Notes: a model not told the origin generated them from the letters alone. 64,000 bases of DNA from Petrolisthes cinctipes (GCA_033782935.1 JAWQEG010002446.1:1-64000); one strand, 5' to 3'. Shown: positions 10,340 to 20,303, counted from the first letter of the stretch. Numbers and translations are program-made.

Positions 10340-10497
10340 GTTACAACACAGCTGCCTTAGATAAGTTAAATGAACTGAGTGAAGTGAGTGTTGAACAGAA
10401 GACTCCATTAAGAGTATTACATAGAAGACCTCTGGCTACACGTACACGTATTGTACACACCATTACAGCTGTACCTATTGATCTACATTACTTTAAG
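10340..10497 (+). CDS. PUS10: PUS10 exon (158 bp)
   Basis: Encodes LDKLNELSEVSVEQKTPLRV and LHRRPLATRTRIVH. QKTPLRVLHRRPL is a hallmark of the PUS10 catalytic domain core. The exon completes a Gly codon (G|GT) and ends on a complete codon (TTT AAG) before donor GTGTGT. The acceptor is TTTCTGCCAG. The end of this exon with its donor (TACTTTAAGGTGTGTACA) recurs at 15069-15086, inside the Penelope-like element. Confidence 0.96.
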
Positions 10498-10609
10498 GTG
10501 TGTACACGCTTAAGTAAATTCCTTAGATGATAAACTTGGAAGGTCTCTCTGGCGAGGGCAGCTAATTGGCGCGGTGTCTATCTATCTATCTATCTATCTA
10601 TCTATAGCT
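10498..10609. other. Intron start with (TCTA)n microsatellite
   Basis: About 75 bases without features, then TCTATCTATC at about 10577-10608. Confidence 0.8.
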
Positions 10610-11240
10610 CTGGTGCCTGGTTCCCTCCGGGAACTCCCCCCAAGGGGGTGGCCACGGCAGAAGTGTGTCCAGTTGTCCCTGTTCCAACACTCCCTCCTTA
10701 CTTGTTCAAGCCCTACTCTGTCCCTCACGTTACTCTCCTTTACATACTCTTCCACTCTGTTCCAACACTCCCTCCTTACTCCCTACTCTGCCCCTCACGT
10801 TTCTCTCCTATACATACTCTTCCACTCTGTTCTGCCATCTAACCGGTGGTCTGCCTCTCACACCAGGTGCCACAACTTCACTTCCATACACTTTCTTTAC
10901 AAACTCCTCACTTTGCATTCTCTCCACATGTCCATACCATCTCAATGTATCACGTTTCACTCTCTCAACCACTCCACACTCAACACCAATTGCCTTCTCA
11001 CTCATACCACATCTCTCATACATACACACTCTCATTACTTTCTCCATCCCATCTAGTAAGTCCACATGCTCCTCTCAAGTAACTCATTTCCACAGCACCT
11101 ATTCTACATCTCTCATATACACTCTCATTACTTTCTCCATCCCACCTAGTAAGTCCACATGTTCCTCTCAAGTAACTCATGACCTTCACTGACCGACCTG
11201 ACCCAAACATGTGACCTTCACCCCGCATCTGACTCAATGA
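10610..11240 (-). pseudogene. LINE 3' end fragment
   Basis: On the minus strand the frame 10808-11065 reads RDTLRWYGHVERMQSEEFVK and GVRGRPPVRWQNRVEEY. This matches the common C-terminal end of LINE reverse transcriptases (L-R-W-x-G-H-x-x-R-M ... G-R-P-x-x-R-W). The remainder is 3' sequence with internal duplications: CTCTTCCACTCTGTTC and CAAGTAACTCAT segments each occur twice. It sits in antisense orientation in the PUS10 intron. Confidence 0.75.
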
Positions 11241-11640
11241 CAAAACAATGCCAACGTCTCATAATTATGTGGTGCGGAAAGAAACGCCACATGATTTATA
11301 TAAACACATTTTTTTTTCTAGTAGAATTAACGAATTCTGTACAGCACGTCATAATGATGTTAAGGAGGAAATTCGGTGTTGGTAAATTTGGAGCAACTGA
11401 ATCCTCCAAACTATTCCAAGCAACAACAGAACACCATTATTTTTGCTCATCTGGTCTTGTTTCCTGGCATACTTTGGAGGAATCAAGGAACTCCAATGTA
11501 ACCAAAAAAGAATTACCACCTTAACATATGTAATATTATAATGTGTATCTGATGCAACACAAAAATCTGAATAGTGTTAATTGAATGTAATAATTTGTTA
11601 TTTATGGTTTTGATGTTTGGCATATCAGTATTAACTACCA
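11241..11640. other. Intronic sequence, no recognised feature
   Basis: Unique, AT-rich. A 95-codon open frame (11237-11524) shows no recognisable domain, and its neighbours are intronic repeats, so it is not called as a gene. Confidence 0.6.
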
Positions 11641-12126
11641 TCTTTTAATTTAATACAGCAGCTACACACTACTTAAAACAATAACACACACACACACACA
11701 CATGTTAACTACCATCTTTTAATTTACTACAAGCAGCTACACACTACTTAAAACAATAACACACACACACACACACACACACGTTAACTACCATCTTTTA
11801 ATTTAATACAAACAGCTACACACTACTTAAAACAATAACACACACACACACACACACACGTTAACTACCATATTTTAATTTAATACTAGCAGCTACACAC
11901 TACTTAAAACAATAACACACACACACACACACGTTCTTTTAATTTACTACAAGCAGCTACACACTACTTAAAACAATAACACACACACACACACACACAT
12001 TAACTACCATCTTTTAATTTACTACAAGCAGCTACACACTACTTAAAACAATAACACACACACACACACACACACGTTAACTACCATCTTTTAATTTAAT
12101 ACAAGCAGCTACACACTACTTAAAAC

Positions 12127-12157
<31 letters not shown>

Positions 12158-12365
12158 TGTTAACTACCATCTTTTAATTTAATACAAGCAGCTACACACT
12201 ACTTAAAACAATAACACACACACACACACACACACGTTAACTACCATCTTTTAATTTAATACAAGCAGCTACACACTACTTAAAACAATAACACACACAC
12301 ACACACAGGTTAACTACCATCTTTTAATTTAATACAAGCAGCTACACACTACTTAAAACAATAAA
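11641..12365. repeat. ~77-bp minisatellite with embedded (CA)n
   Basis: About ten units, each containing TTAACTACCATCTTTTAATT, then AAGCAGCTACACACTACTTA, AACAATAA and a CA tract of variable length. The unit near 11930 is 5' truncated. Variation is mostly in CA length. Confidence 0.96.
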
Positions 12366-12439
12366 ATTATATGTGAACGTGAAAACATTAGACTCATATG
12401 TGGATGATTATTATTGACCACGACTGTAGTCTTCAAAAA

Positions 12440-12450
12440 AAAAAAAAAAA

Positions 12451-12481
<31 letters not shown>

Positions 12482-12847
12482 GTAATACTTTGCAGCTTTA
12501 CCTGACAACCCAAGCAATAATAATAATAATAATAACACTAACCATAATAAGAAAATACAAAAATAATAATAACAATAATAACAACAGCAATAATATCAAT
12601 AAAAATAATAATAAACATAATAACAAAAATAATAACAATAATAAAAATAATATATGTTTATATACTTTTCAGCTTTACCTAACAACCCAAGCAATAATAA
12701 TAACAATAATAATAATAATAGCAATAATAATAATAATAATAAAAACAATAATAATAATAATAAAAACAATAACAATAAAAACAACAATAATAACAATAAT
12801 AATAATAATAAAAACAATAAAAATAATAATAACAACTGCAATAAAAC

Positions 12848-12879
<32 letters not shown>

Positions 12880-13050
12880 GCAATAATAATAATAATAAAA
12901 ACAATAATAAAAATAATAATAATAATTATAATATGTCTCTACTTTTCAGCTTTACCTAACAACCCAAGCAATAATAATAATAATAATAACAACAACTACA
13001 ATAATAATAATAAAAACAATAATAACAATAACACTAATAATAAAAACAAC

Positions 13051-13105
<55 letters not shown>

Positions 13106-13290
13106 GCAATAATAATAATAAAAACAGTAATAATAATAATATGTCTCTACTTTTCAGCTTTACCTAACAACCCAAGCAATAATAATAACAATAATAATAA
13201 TAATAAAAACAATAATAATAATAATAAAAACAATAATAATAATAAAAAAAAAAAATAGTAATAATAAAAAAAAAAAAAATAAAAAAAAAA

Positions 13291-13321
<31 letters not shown>

Positions 13322-13335
13322 TGTCTCTACTTTTC
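12440..13335 (+). repeat. AAT/AAC array with four copies of the acceptor edge of PUS10 exon 13338-13463
   Basis: Within (AAT)n/(AAC)n/(AAA)n repeats, CTTTTCAG (CTTTGCAG in the first copy) followed by CTTTACCT(A/G)ACAACCCAAGC occurs with exon-like starts at 12496, 12673, 12950 and 13158. The true exon at 13338 has CTTTTCAG plus CTTTACCTAATGACCCAAGC. Copies carry about 20 exon bases and then return to the triplet repeat. The last decoy is in frame with the exon (offset 180 bases), although A-rich sequence before the exon appears to contain stops. Confidence 0.93.
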
Positions 13336-13337
13336 AG

Positions 13338-13463
13338 CTTTACCTAATGACCCAAGCTGGTACGTACATAAAGAAGTTTATACACGGCGACCTGGGCCGA
13401 ACCAACCCTAACCTCAGACAGGTCATTGGGGTCGACCTGGATATTGTGGCCTTGGATGTCGAG
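13338..13463 (+). CDS. PUS10: PUS10 penultimate exon
   Basis: Encodes LMTQAGTYIKKFIHGDLGRT then [19 protein letters not shown]. The TQAGTYIKxFxHGDxGRT motif is one of the most conserved segments of PUS10 and lies in the catalytic fold. The exon is 42 whole codons and joins the last exon on a codon boundary. The donor is GTATGG, weaker than GTGAGA, which follows a duplicate of this exon's end at 16657-16710. Confidence 0.96.
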
Positions 13464-13576
13464 GTATGGTATTTGTTTAGTTATACATATTATACGTAGA
13501 TAATACATATATATATACGTAGATAATACATATACATACATATATTCATAAATAATACATATACTTACATATATCT
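13464..13576. repeat. ATACATATA microsatellite after the PUS10 donor
   Basis: TA/CATA repeats containing ATTCATAAATAATACATAT, which recurs at 16540-16570 on the other side of the Penelope-like element. The element therefore inserted into one array. Confidence 0.85.
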
Positions 13577-13656
13577 GATACAGGGGAGTTCCTAGGGAAC
13601 CTCAACTTCATTAGGAAGAGGACAGCCAAAGTCGTGACGAACAACATCTTGTAGGT

Positions 13657-14222
13657 TTATTCAAACGTTTCGACATATCTTATGTCATCATCAGTGATCT
13701 AAAAACAAACACCGAAAGGAATTAAAAACATTATTAATTAAAAACGAAGGGGATATGAGGAAAGGGTATTATTTAACTGGGGCTTTTCTAGTTTGATAAA
13801 CAGGGACTCAGTAATTCTCAAATCACCAGAAGGACACTGCCTTAATACCTTAAAATGAGAAGAATTTGGTAAAACACCACAGGACTCACAGTGTTCCCTC
13901 ACAGCAGAGAAAGGAGTTACAAGGAGTTACAAGGAAAAGAAGTACCCTAGGGGACCTTACGATCCATACAAAGAGGGTACCTGTGGGTTTAGTTGCGCAA
14001 GTAGGCGACCGTCCTCGAATGTGTCATGTGAAACCATCAAGGAACACTCGCACAACGGCTTAAAAAAGGAGGAGAGTGTAGCCTGCAACCCGTTCTGTCT
14101 GACTGACCCATATGCTCGCCGATACGGATCTTGAGAGCTCGCATGGTGCTCCCAATATACCCTGCTTGGCAGCCAGGGCAAGTAAACTGGTAAACTACCG
14201 ACGAGCACAAGTGAGAAGGCAT
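13657..14222 (-). pseudogene. Penelope GIY-YIG endonuclease and C-terminus, split by a LINE tail
   Basis: VVYQFTCPGCQAGYIGSTMR (about 14204-14145) is the GIY-YIG nuclease start with the family's CPxC element, followed by IRIGEHMGQSDRTG. After the inserted LINE tail the frame resumes as REHCESCGV, then ITESLFIKLEKPQLNN, and ends ITDDDIRYVETFE before TAA. That acidic C-terminus is typical of Penelope-like proteins. The nuclease would cut target DNA for integration; the insertion disables it. Confidence 0.9.
13917..14064 (-). mobile_element. 5'-truncated LINE copy (same family as 1-2995)
   Basis: Reverse complement of the 3' UTR at 2849-2995 with about four differences, including the terminal tandem repeat. 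Flanking AAAGGAG at 13910-13916 and 14065-14071 is a probable 7-bp target duplication (partly ambiguous because the element ends in similar bases). It shows that this LINE family was active after the Penelope-like insertion. Confidence 0.85.
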
Positions 14223-14234
14223 AGGGTCTTTGAC

Positions 14235-15447
14235 TCAGAACAGTGAACCAATACGATAAGAGTTCATTAAAATGTATCGAAAGTTAATATGAGGATAGAA
14301 TTTACTGAGGTTCTTTGACAATTTTTGCTGGAGTTTTAATGAAGCGTCACCAAAGAAAGGTAACACTAGATAAACTGACTCCCTCTCAACTGTTGGGACA
14401 CACTGTTTTGGCTGGTATTTATCTGACAAGAATTTATTTACAATTTTGTAGAACCTGGTCTTACTATAACCATTATTTGAAGAAAAAAAAAATTTAAGAA
14501 AGTTAACTTCATCATGGAAAAAAACGAATGTTGAAGATAAAGCATAAGCCCTATGTAATAAAGTCTTAACAGCATTTACCTTGAAAAGGAGATGACAGTA
14601 GCTAAAGAATCTAGTACCAAGACCTGAGAAAGTGTCCTTACGGAAAATGGAAAAGACAAGTTTTCCACTATGTTTTCTAACCCACAAATCTAAAAACGAA
14701 ATCATACCATTACTTTCACCCTCTCATGTAAATTTTATATTGTTATGCTGTTGGTTAACGTAATTTAAAAAATGGTCAGCGTGAACTTTATCTCTAAATA
14801 ATAAAAGAGTGTCATCCACATACCGTTTGTAAACAATAGGTTTGAAATTGACAGGGCAATTCTTCAACCATAAATATTCATGAAAACATAAAAATATATT
14901 TGCTAAAGTAGGGTCTAAAGGGGATCCCATGGCAACACCATCAATTTGTTTGTATAAATCGTTATTAAAGATGAATAAGATATCTTTTACACATAAAGAC
15001 AGCAATTCTTTAAACACTGATTTAGTCATACTCATAAAAGAATCAGTCCCTTGAAACAATAAATTAATACTTTAAGGTGTGTACATATTATTTTAGGGGG
15101 GTGCGGGAGTATGGGGCAAGCTTGGGGGGGGGGGTTTAATGGCGTGCGGGAGTATGGGGCAGGCTTGGGGGGGGGGGGGGTTTGGGGGGTGCGGGAGTAT
15201 GGGGCAGGCTTTGGGGGGGGTTAGGGGGGTGCGGGAGTATGGGGCAGGCTTGGAGGGGGGGGTAGAAAGCCTGTCCCATATTCCCGCACCCCCCTAACCC
15301 CCCACCCCTTTGACAGTGTGATGTAATGTTGGTATGCCTGGTTTCATCTAACGGGATATTAGTAAAAAGTGACTGAACATCAAAGCTACATAAATAAAAA
15401 GAGTCAGGCAGCGAACAGTCAGACAAGGAATTACATACATAGTTCAT
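14235..15447 (-). pseudogene. Penelope reverse transcriptase core
   Basis: 14724-15059 contains VAMGSPLDPTLANIFL (motif B) and YKRYVDDTLLLF (catalytic motif C). 15320-15447 carries SFDVQSLFTNIPLDE (motif A). 14235-14705 is the C-terminal part (SFLDLWVRKHSGK ... GYSKTRFYKIVNK). Motif A is separated from the rest by the G-rich hairpin insertion, and at least one frameshift lies near 14715. This enzyme is related to telomerase RT. Confidence 0.92.
15066..15312. repeat. G-rich hairpin repeat inside the Penelope element
   Basis: Four direct copies of GTGCGGGAGTATGGGGCAGG separated by G runs, then TAGAAA, then a single inverted copy (CCTGTCCCATATTCCCGCAC). The last direct copy and the inverted copy form a stem of about 30 bp. 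The same module, with flipped arms of several copies, occurs at 27240-27530. The left edge (15069-15086) is an 18-base copy of the end of PUS10 exon 10340-10497 with its donor. Confidence 0.88.
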
Positions 15448-15486
15448 ACGAATTCTTTACCGTGTAGTCATTAATGGTATAGGGAC

Positions 15487-16496
15487 TTAAAATGGGAACT
15501 GAAAATTTAGCAAGCTTGAAAGTAGCCGTATTGTAAGCAGCCAGGATAGGTCACCAGGTTTGTGAATCTTTGGGAGGCCGTATGGAGAACCTGGGGTCGA
15601 ACCAGTAGCTTTGAGAGAGTGCGACTCTTCTTTTGAAATAACATTTAATCTCACAAGTTTATTAATAAATCTATTGACTTTATCCTCAAATTTTATAGTG
15701 ACAGAGAAAACATCAGGAAAGCATAATTTAGAAAATTTTGTAAAGTCATTGATAATTACTTTCATTTTATCAATATAATCAGTTTTATTAAGGAGAACCA
15801 TGCCATTTCCTTTGTCTGGTCTGCTCACAATTATGTCCTTATTTTTACCAAGTTGCCTTAGTAAGAATACATCAGAACGCGTAAAAATTGGAGAGAAAAC
15901 CTTAAAAGACTTAAAACCATAAAAACTACTACATGAAATATTACGTAAACAGTTAATGACAGAATCAAAACTATAACCAGTAGCAATTGTACATGACTTA
16001 AGGCGATTAGCAAGCTTTTCAAAGGTTAGAAAGTAATTCACAAAATTAAGTTTGAAAACAGGGAGACAAAAATCAAGGCCAAAAGAGAGTAAATTTTTTT
16101 CTCTTTTTGTTAATGAAATGTCCGAATAATTAAAAATGACCTTGTCAGGGTCACAAGATCTTAAATCATAAATGGCACCAAGTCTCAGCAATTTAGATTC
16201 ATGGGTTTTAGTTATCGTAATTGAGTATTTATCAAGATTTTTCTTTACAAAAGAATTTAAACAACAAAAGTCTAAACGAGATACTGCAGACCTCAGATTA
16301 TCAGTAGCTTGAGCAAGTTTGAATAGACATGTATGCACTTCTTTCTCTTTGGACTTCATTTCAAGGTCCAAAAGCTTCACCTTCCATGATTTGCACAGAT
16401 CTGAGTTACTGAGGGTTTTCTTGTATAACTTAAAATTTAAAAATTTGGGAAACACTTGATAGGTTTTGCAACTCACTAAAAACTTAAAATCAAGTA
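15487..16496 (-). pseudogene. Penelope RT N-terminal region
   Basis: A frame of about 330 codons remains open. It holds VSRPDKGNGMVLLNKTDYID (a Penelope signature before the palm) and TGSTPGSPYGLPKIHKPG. The upstream 150 codons are a Lys-rich region of the usual kind. The frame is closed by divergence after SLLNFQFPF, just before motif A. Its first methionine cannot be placed because the ORF runs into the CATA microsatellite at about 16496. Confidence 0.9.
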
Positions 16497-16854
16497 CATA
16501 TATATACGTACATATATATACATACATACATACATACATATATATTCATAAATAATACATATATATTCATAAATAATACATATACGTACATATATATACA
16601 TACATACATACACATATATATATACGTACATACATATATATACATACATACATACCAACCTCAGACAGGTCATTGGGGTCGACCTGGATATTGTGGCCTT
16701 GGATGTCGAGGTGAGATATATACATATATACACACATACATATATATACGTAAATAATACATATACATACATACATATACATACATATATACATACATAC
16801 ATATATACATACATACATATATATACATACATATACATACATACATATATATAC

Positions 16855-16929
<75 letters not shown>

Positions 16930-17268
16930 CATATATATGGGACATTATGAGCTTCATTCAATCCTGTAAAGATACAAATTGGTAAGAACATACATATATA
17001 CATACATATACATACATATATATACATACATACATACATATACATACATGTATTAATTGTAGCACTTGATGTAGTGTATTTATTTACATACATGCATACA
17101 TACATACACATATTTATACACGTCACTATACAGGAGACAAGAGGAGTTATACACACACACACACACACACACACACATTTATTTATATACACACACACAC
17201 ACACATTTATTTACACACACACACATTTATACACACACCCACACACATTTCTCAATAATATATATATA
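16497..17268. repeat. CATA/TATA and CA microsatellites of the last PUS10 intron
   Basis: Dense ACATACATATATA repeats with two unique islands (16938-16985 and 17050-17080), then (CA)n at 17150-17240. Open frames here are repeat translations. The exon duplicate at 16657-16710 lies inside. Confidence 0.93.
16657..16710 (+). pseudogene. Duplicate of the last 54 bases of PUS10 exon 13338-13463
   Basis: AACCTCAGACAGG to GGATGTCGAG is identical to the real exon end, followed by donor GTGAGA. No acceptor-like CAG with a pyrimidine tract precedes it, so it would not be spliced in as an exon, but it does supply a strong alternative donor. It lies 3.2 kb downstream of the original, across the Penelope-like insertion. 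Confidence 0.92.
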
Positions 17269-17280
17269 TTTTTTTTTCAG

Positions 17281-17312
17281 AATGTCGCTCTGGACTGGCC
17301 TCCAAAATGTAG

Positions 17313-17319
<7 letters not shown>
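17281..17319 (+). CDS. PUS10: PUS10 terminal coding exon
   Basis: Acceptor TTTTTTTTTCAG (17269-17280) is followed by 12 codons NVALDWPPKCSE and TAA (17317-17319). The DVE|NVALDWPP junction reproduces the conserved PUS10 C-terminus (D-V-E-x-V-x-x-x-W-P-P). This completes a six-exon, in-phase model of the catalytic half of the protein and shows the gene is complete at its 3' end. Confidence 0.95.
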
Positions 17320-17357
<38 letters not shown>

Positions 17358-17630
17358 GTGGTAATAATGATAAAAATAAAAATAATGAAAATAAAAATAA
17401 TAATAAAAATAATGAAAATGATAATTAACATAATAATAAAAATGAAAATAATAATAAAAATAATAATAATGATAATGATAATAATAATAAAAATGATAAT
17501 AAAAATAATGAAAATAAAAATAATAAAAATGATAATAAATTATAATAATAAAAAAAATAAAAAAATAATGATAATAATAATAATAATGTAATCTGTGGTA
17601 TTGAGAAAATTTTGTATTGCAACTGTTTAT

Positions 17631-17672
<42 letters not shown>

Positions 17673-17732
17673 TTATTAATAATGTAATAATAAATGGGGT
17701 ATTGAAAATATTTTGTATTGTTGTGTGTTTGG

Positions 17733-17775
<43 letters not shown>
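17320..17775. repeat. PUS10 3' flank: (AAT)n and a GGTATTGA..TTTTGTATTG minisatellite
   Basis: AAT triplet runs alternate with units containing GGTATTGAGAAAATTTTGTA (17598 and a diverged copy near 17697). A further diverged unit, in the same orientation, appears at 27199-27230 on the far side of the retroelement nest, so the nest inserted into this array. AATAAA-like words abound and no single polyadenylation site can be chosen. Confidence 0.85.
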
Positions 17776-17777
<2 letters not shown>

Positions 17778-18007
17778 GGTAGACTCCCTGCGATATTATT
17801 AATGTATTATTGTATTACTGTATTACTGTGTATTCTTATAATATTGTAATGATTCATTTGTTAGGGGTTTAATGTATTGAGGTAATGGTTGTTTATTGGT
17901 AAAATGTGGAACACTTTAACTACATTTTCTGGGATTCAAACAGGCTTCAAATAAGCCTCGACTCAACTAGGGGGGTATATAAACTCGGGGTTTTGTAAAA
18001 TCTTCAG
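17776..18007 (+). repeat. Inverted copy of the LTR U3 (with TATA box), joined to the integrase gene
   Basis: About 97% identical, in inverted orientation, to 26941-27173. It reads TAGGTAGACTCCC on its outer side and runs to TATATAAA (17976-17983) and TCTTCAG (18001-18007). It lacks the first three bases (TGT) of the LTR. The junction with the integrase gene falls on the quasi-palindrome AAATCTTCAGATTT, so microhomology-driven joining or template switching is likely. Confidence 0.9.
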
Positions 18008-20303
18008 ATTTCCTATCAAAATTACTTTTCATTACATTTTGAGCTTCACAGAGATTTTCTTTGGCAAACTGTCTAATCTCTTTCAACCTATTGCGAAAGT
18101 TCTGTACATATTTTCCTAAGGTCACCTGTTCAGAATTATCTAACCATGAGTCTTTCAGTACTCGCAAGGGGCCACGTACCTCATGGGGAAACACCAACTG
18201 ATGGGGACTAAAACCTAAAGATTCTTGTTTACTATCTCGTATAGCAAATAATAGTAGATTGATTCCATCATCCCATTTCTTTCCTGTCTCTAAACAGTAT
18301 TTCCGAAGCATGGATTTAAAGGTCTGATGGAATCTCTCTAAAACTCCTTGTGATTCTGGATGATAGGCAGTTGCGAGATATTGTTTTATTCCCAGTTGTT
18401 TCATACTACCCTTAAATAAATCAGATGTAAAATTACTCCCTTGGTCAGATTGCACTATTTTAGGTATACCATACAGAGTGAAAAAATTAATCATTTTGTC
18501 GACTATGGTCTTTGCATTTATCTTTTTAATAGGAATGGCTTCTGGATATCTAGTTGTGGCACACATCAAAGTTAACAAATAATTGTTACCTCTTTTAGTT
18601 TTGGGTAATGGACCAACACAGTCAATTATTATTTTTGAGAAAGGTTCTTCTACTACTGGTATAGGTCTGAGGGGTACTGGTTTTAAAACTTCATTTGGTC
18701 TACTAGCTAGCTGACACTCCCTACACGATTTGCAATACTTTGCTACATCCTTCATTAAACCAGGCCAAAAGAAATGTTTCAATATTCTACTACTAGTTTT
18801 GCTGCAACCTAAGTGACCTCCCATATTGTCATGAGAAAGCTCCAAAACAGACTCTCTTAGATTAGATGGCACTATGATCTGATGATTGTCAGCCCAGGTG
18901 TTTATGGAGGGTAAATTAAATGGATGATACTTCCTCATTAGTACACCTTCTTTCAAATAATAGCAACAACGACTGTTAGCACACTCTTCTAGGGATACTA
19001 TCTCTTCAAAGCACTTAGCTAAAGTCGGATCCTGACGCTGACTCTGAACTAACTCCTCCCGAGTTATGGGAAGACTTTCTATCTTGGTTGGGGATACCTG
19101 TGGTTTGGGATTCACCACCTGATCACTTGAACTGTCAAACAAACCTCCAATATGTAGATCTTCCTCAGGATTCTCTGACGAATCACTCCTTGTAGCATTC
19201 AAAGTCGTATCCTCATTAGATTTCATACTTCTGGTAACTATGCACACAGGAAACAAGTCAGGATATTCTTCCTCCAGCTGCTTAGTGGGACTGTTAACAG
19301 AAGGGGTATCAGTTACTGTTAAGTTTGGGAAAACCTGTTTACCTGCTATGTCATTCCCTAATAAAAATGAAACTCCCTCTACAGGTATACTCTCTGTCAC
19401 TGTCACAAAGCCTGTCATAAAGTCAGATTCAAGGTAAATTCTAACATAGGAACTGGTAATTGGACCACCTACTCCGTTGATTATGGTGCTTTCACCAGTA
19501 AAACATTCTCTAACTTGTGGAAAAGATCCCTTAAGTAATAGACTGTGTGATGCAGCAGTGTCCCGCAAAATTTTCACTGGATATTCAATATTCCCTGGTC
19601 CGTCCTTGGACACAAACCCACGAGACATGAAGTGCTTTAAACACTCAGCACCCCCTGCAATACCAGAACCATTAAGACACTGTTCTCCAACTGTGATGTC
19701 TTCACAATTGGGCCTAAACATACACTGAACAACACCTTCCCCAACACTTTCACTAGTTTGTCTCCTTGATGCACAGTTTCTTGCCACATGACCAATTCCT
19801 GAACATTTGAAACACTTAATATTACTCTTTAGTATATAATCTTTATTTGTTAATGAATTAGTGCTAGTCTGACCAGAACCTTTACTGGGGTAACAATTCC
19901 CATCATGATTAGACTGCCTCGAGGACCACTTACCTCCAGCCCTGTTTACAGTTGGAAATGAACCACCCTTGTGAGTCAGTACATAGTTTTCTGCCAAAAT
20001 GGCTGCATGATTTCTTTCTTTCTCCCGGTCCTCTATTTTCTTAAGTTCCAACTCATACTCCATTTTTTTAATCAAAATAAAATCCGAATCTGTTTCTGAA
20101 CTCAAAATTAGGGCTTCCTTACCCACTATTTCATTATCTACCATATCCTTAATTACTCTTTCCTTAAGTTCAGGTTTTCTTATATCACTAGAGAAATCTA
20201 TATTATAATACTTGGCTAACGCTATCCAGTCATTCTTCCTCAATTCTGTTTTCTGCAGATATTCAACAGATGGATTATTTATAAACACTTGTAAATCGAC
20301 CAT
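17967..20303 (-). CDS. LTR-retrotransposon gag-protease-integrase polyprotein (no RT)
   Basis: Open for about 778 codons from MVDLQVFINN (ATG 20303-20301). Visible in order: a Lys/Glu-rich gag region; zinc knuckle CFKCSGIGHVARNC (about residue 164); aspartic protease site DTAASHSLL (about 247; the usual DTG/DSG is DTA here); integrase HHCC zinc finger (H..H..CKSCREC, about 490-535); and the DDE core with IIIDCVGPL, VQSDQGSNF and HPESQGVLERFHQ. Integrase directly following protease is the order of Gmr1-type gypsy elements, where RT and RNase H come last. Here the frame runs into the inverted U3 fragment and stops (17967), so RT and RNase H are lost. Upstream are a primer-binding site and the LTR. 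Confidence 0.9.
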   Translation of the reverse strand: MVDLQVFINNPSVEYLQKTELRKNDWIALAKYYNIDFSSDIRKPELKERVIKDMVDNEIVGKEALILSSETDSDFILIKKMEYELELKKIEDREKERNHAAILAENYVLTHKGGSFPTVNRAGGKWSSRQSNHDGNCYPSKGSGQTSTNSLTNKDYILKSNIKCFKCSGIGHVARNCASRRQTSESVGEGVVQCMFRPNCEDITVGEQCLNGSGIAGGAECLKHFMSRGFVSKDGPGNIEYPVKILRDTAASHSLLLKGSFPQVRECFTGESTIINGVGGPITSSYVRIYLESDFMTGFVTVTESIPVEGVSFLLGNDIAGKQVFPNLTVTDTPSVNSPTKQLEEEYPDLFPVCIVTRSMKSNEDTTLNATRSDSSENPEEDLHIGGLFDSSSDQVVNPKPQVSPTKIESLPITREELVQSQRQDPTLAKCFEEIVSLEECANSRCCYYLKEGVLMRKYHPFNLPSINTWADNHQIIVPSNLRESVLELSHDNMGGHLGCSKTSSRILKHFFWPGLMKDVAKYCKSCRECQLASRPNEVLKPVPLRPIPVVEEPFSKIIIDCVGPLPKTKRGNNYLLTLMCATTRYPEAIPIKKINAKTIVDKMINFFTLYGIPKIVQSDQGSNFTSDLFKGSMKQLGIKQYLATAYHPESQGVLERFHQTFKSMLRKYCLETGKKWDDGINLLLFAIRDSKQESLGFSPHQLVFPHEVRGPLRVLKDSWLDNSEQVTLGKYVQNFRNRLKEIRQFAKENLCEAQNVMKSNFDRKSEDFTKPRVYIPP

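Larger units (their letters stand above)
13577..16496 (-). mobile_element. Penelope-like element with GIY-YIG endonuclease, broken and nested
   Basis: Reading on the minus strand: RT N-terminal part (16496-15487), RT core with YVDD (15447-14724), RT C-terminal part (14705-14235), GIY-YIG endonuclease and C-terminus to a TAA at 13657-13659. This order and the motifs are diagnostic of endonuclease-bearing Penelope-like elements. It lies antisense in the last PUS10 intron. A LINE tail interrupts the endonuclease (13917-14064) and a G-rich hairpin interrupts the RT (about 15066-15312). Exact outer ends are uncertain. Confidence 0.93.

Noticed and set aside
11237..11524. 95-codon open frame in a PUS10 intron
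   Set aside because: No recognisable domain, no splice context, AT-rich intron sequence.
12490..13167. 225-codon Asn/Ile-rich frame
   Set aside because: AAT/AAC repeat; only the short decoy exon edges inside are meaningful.
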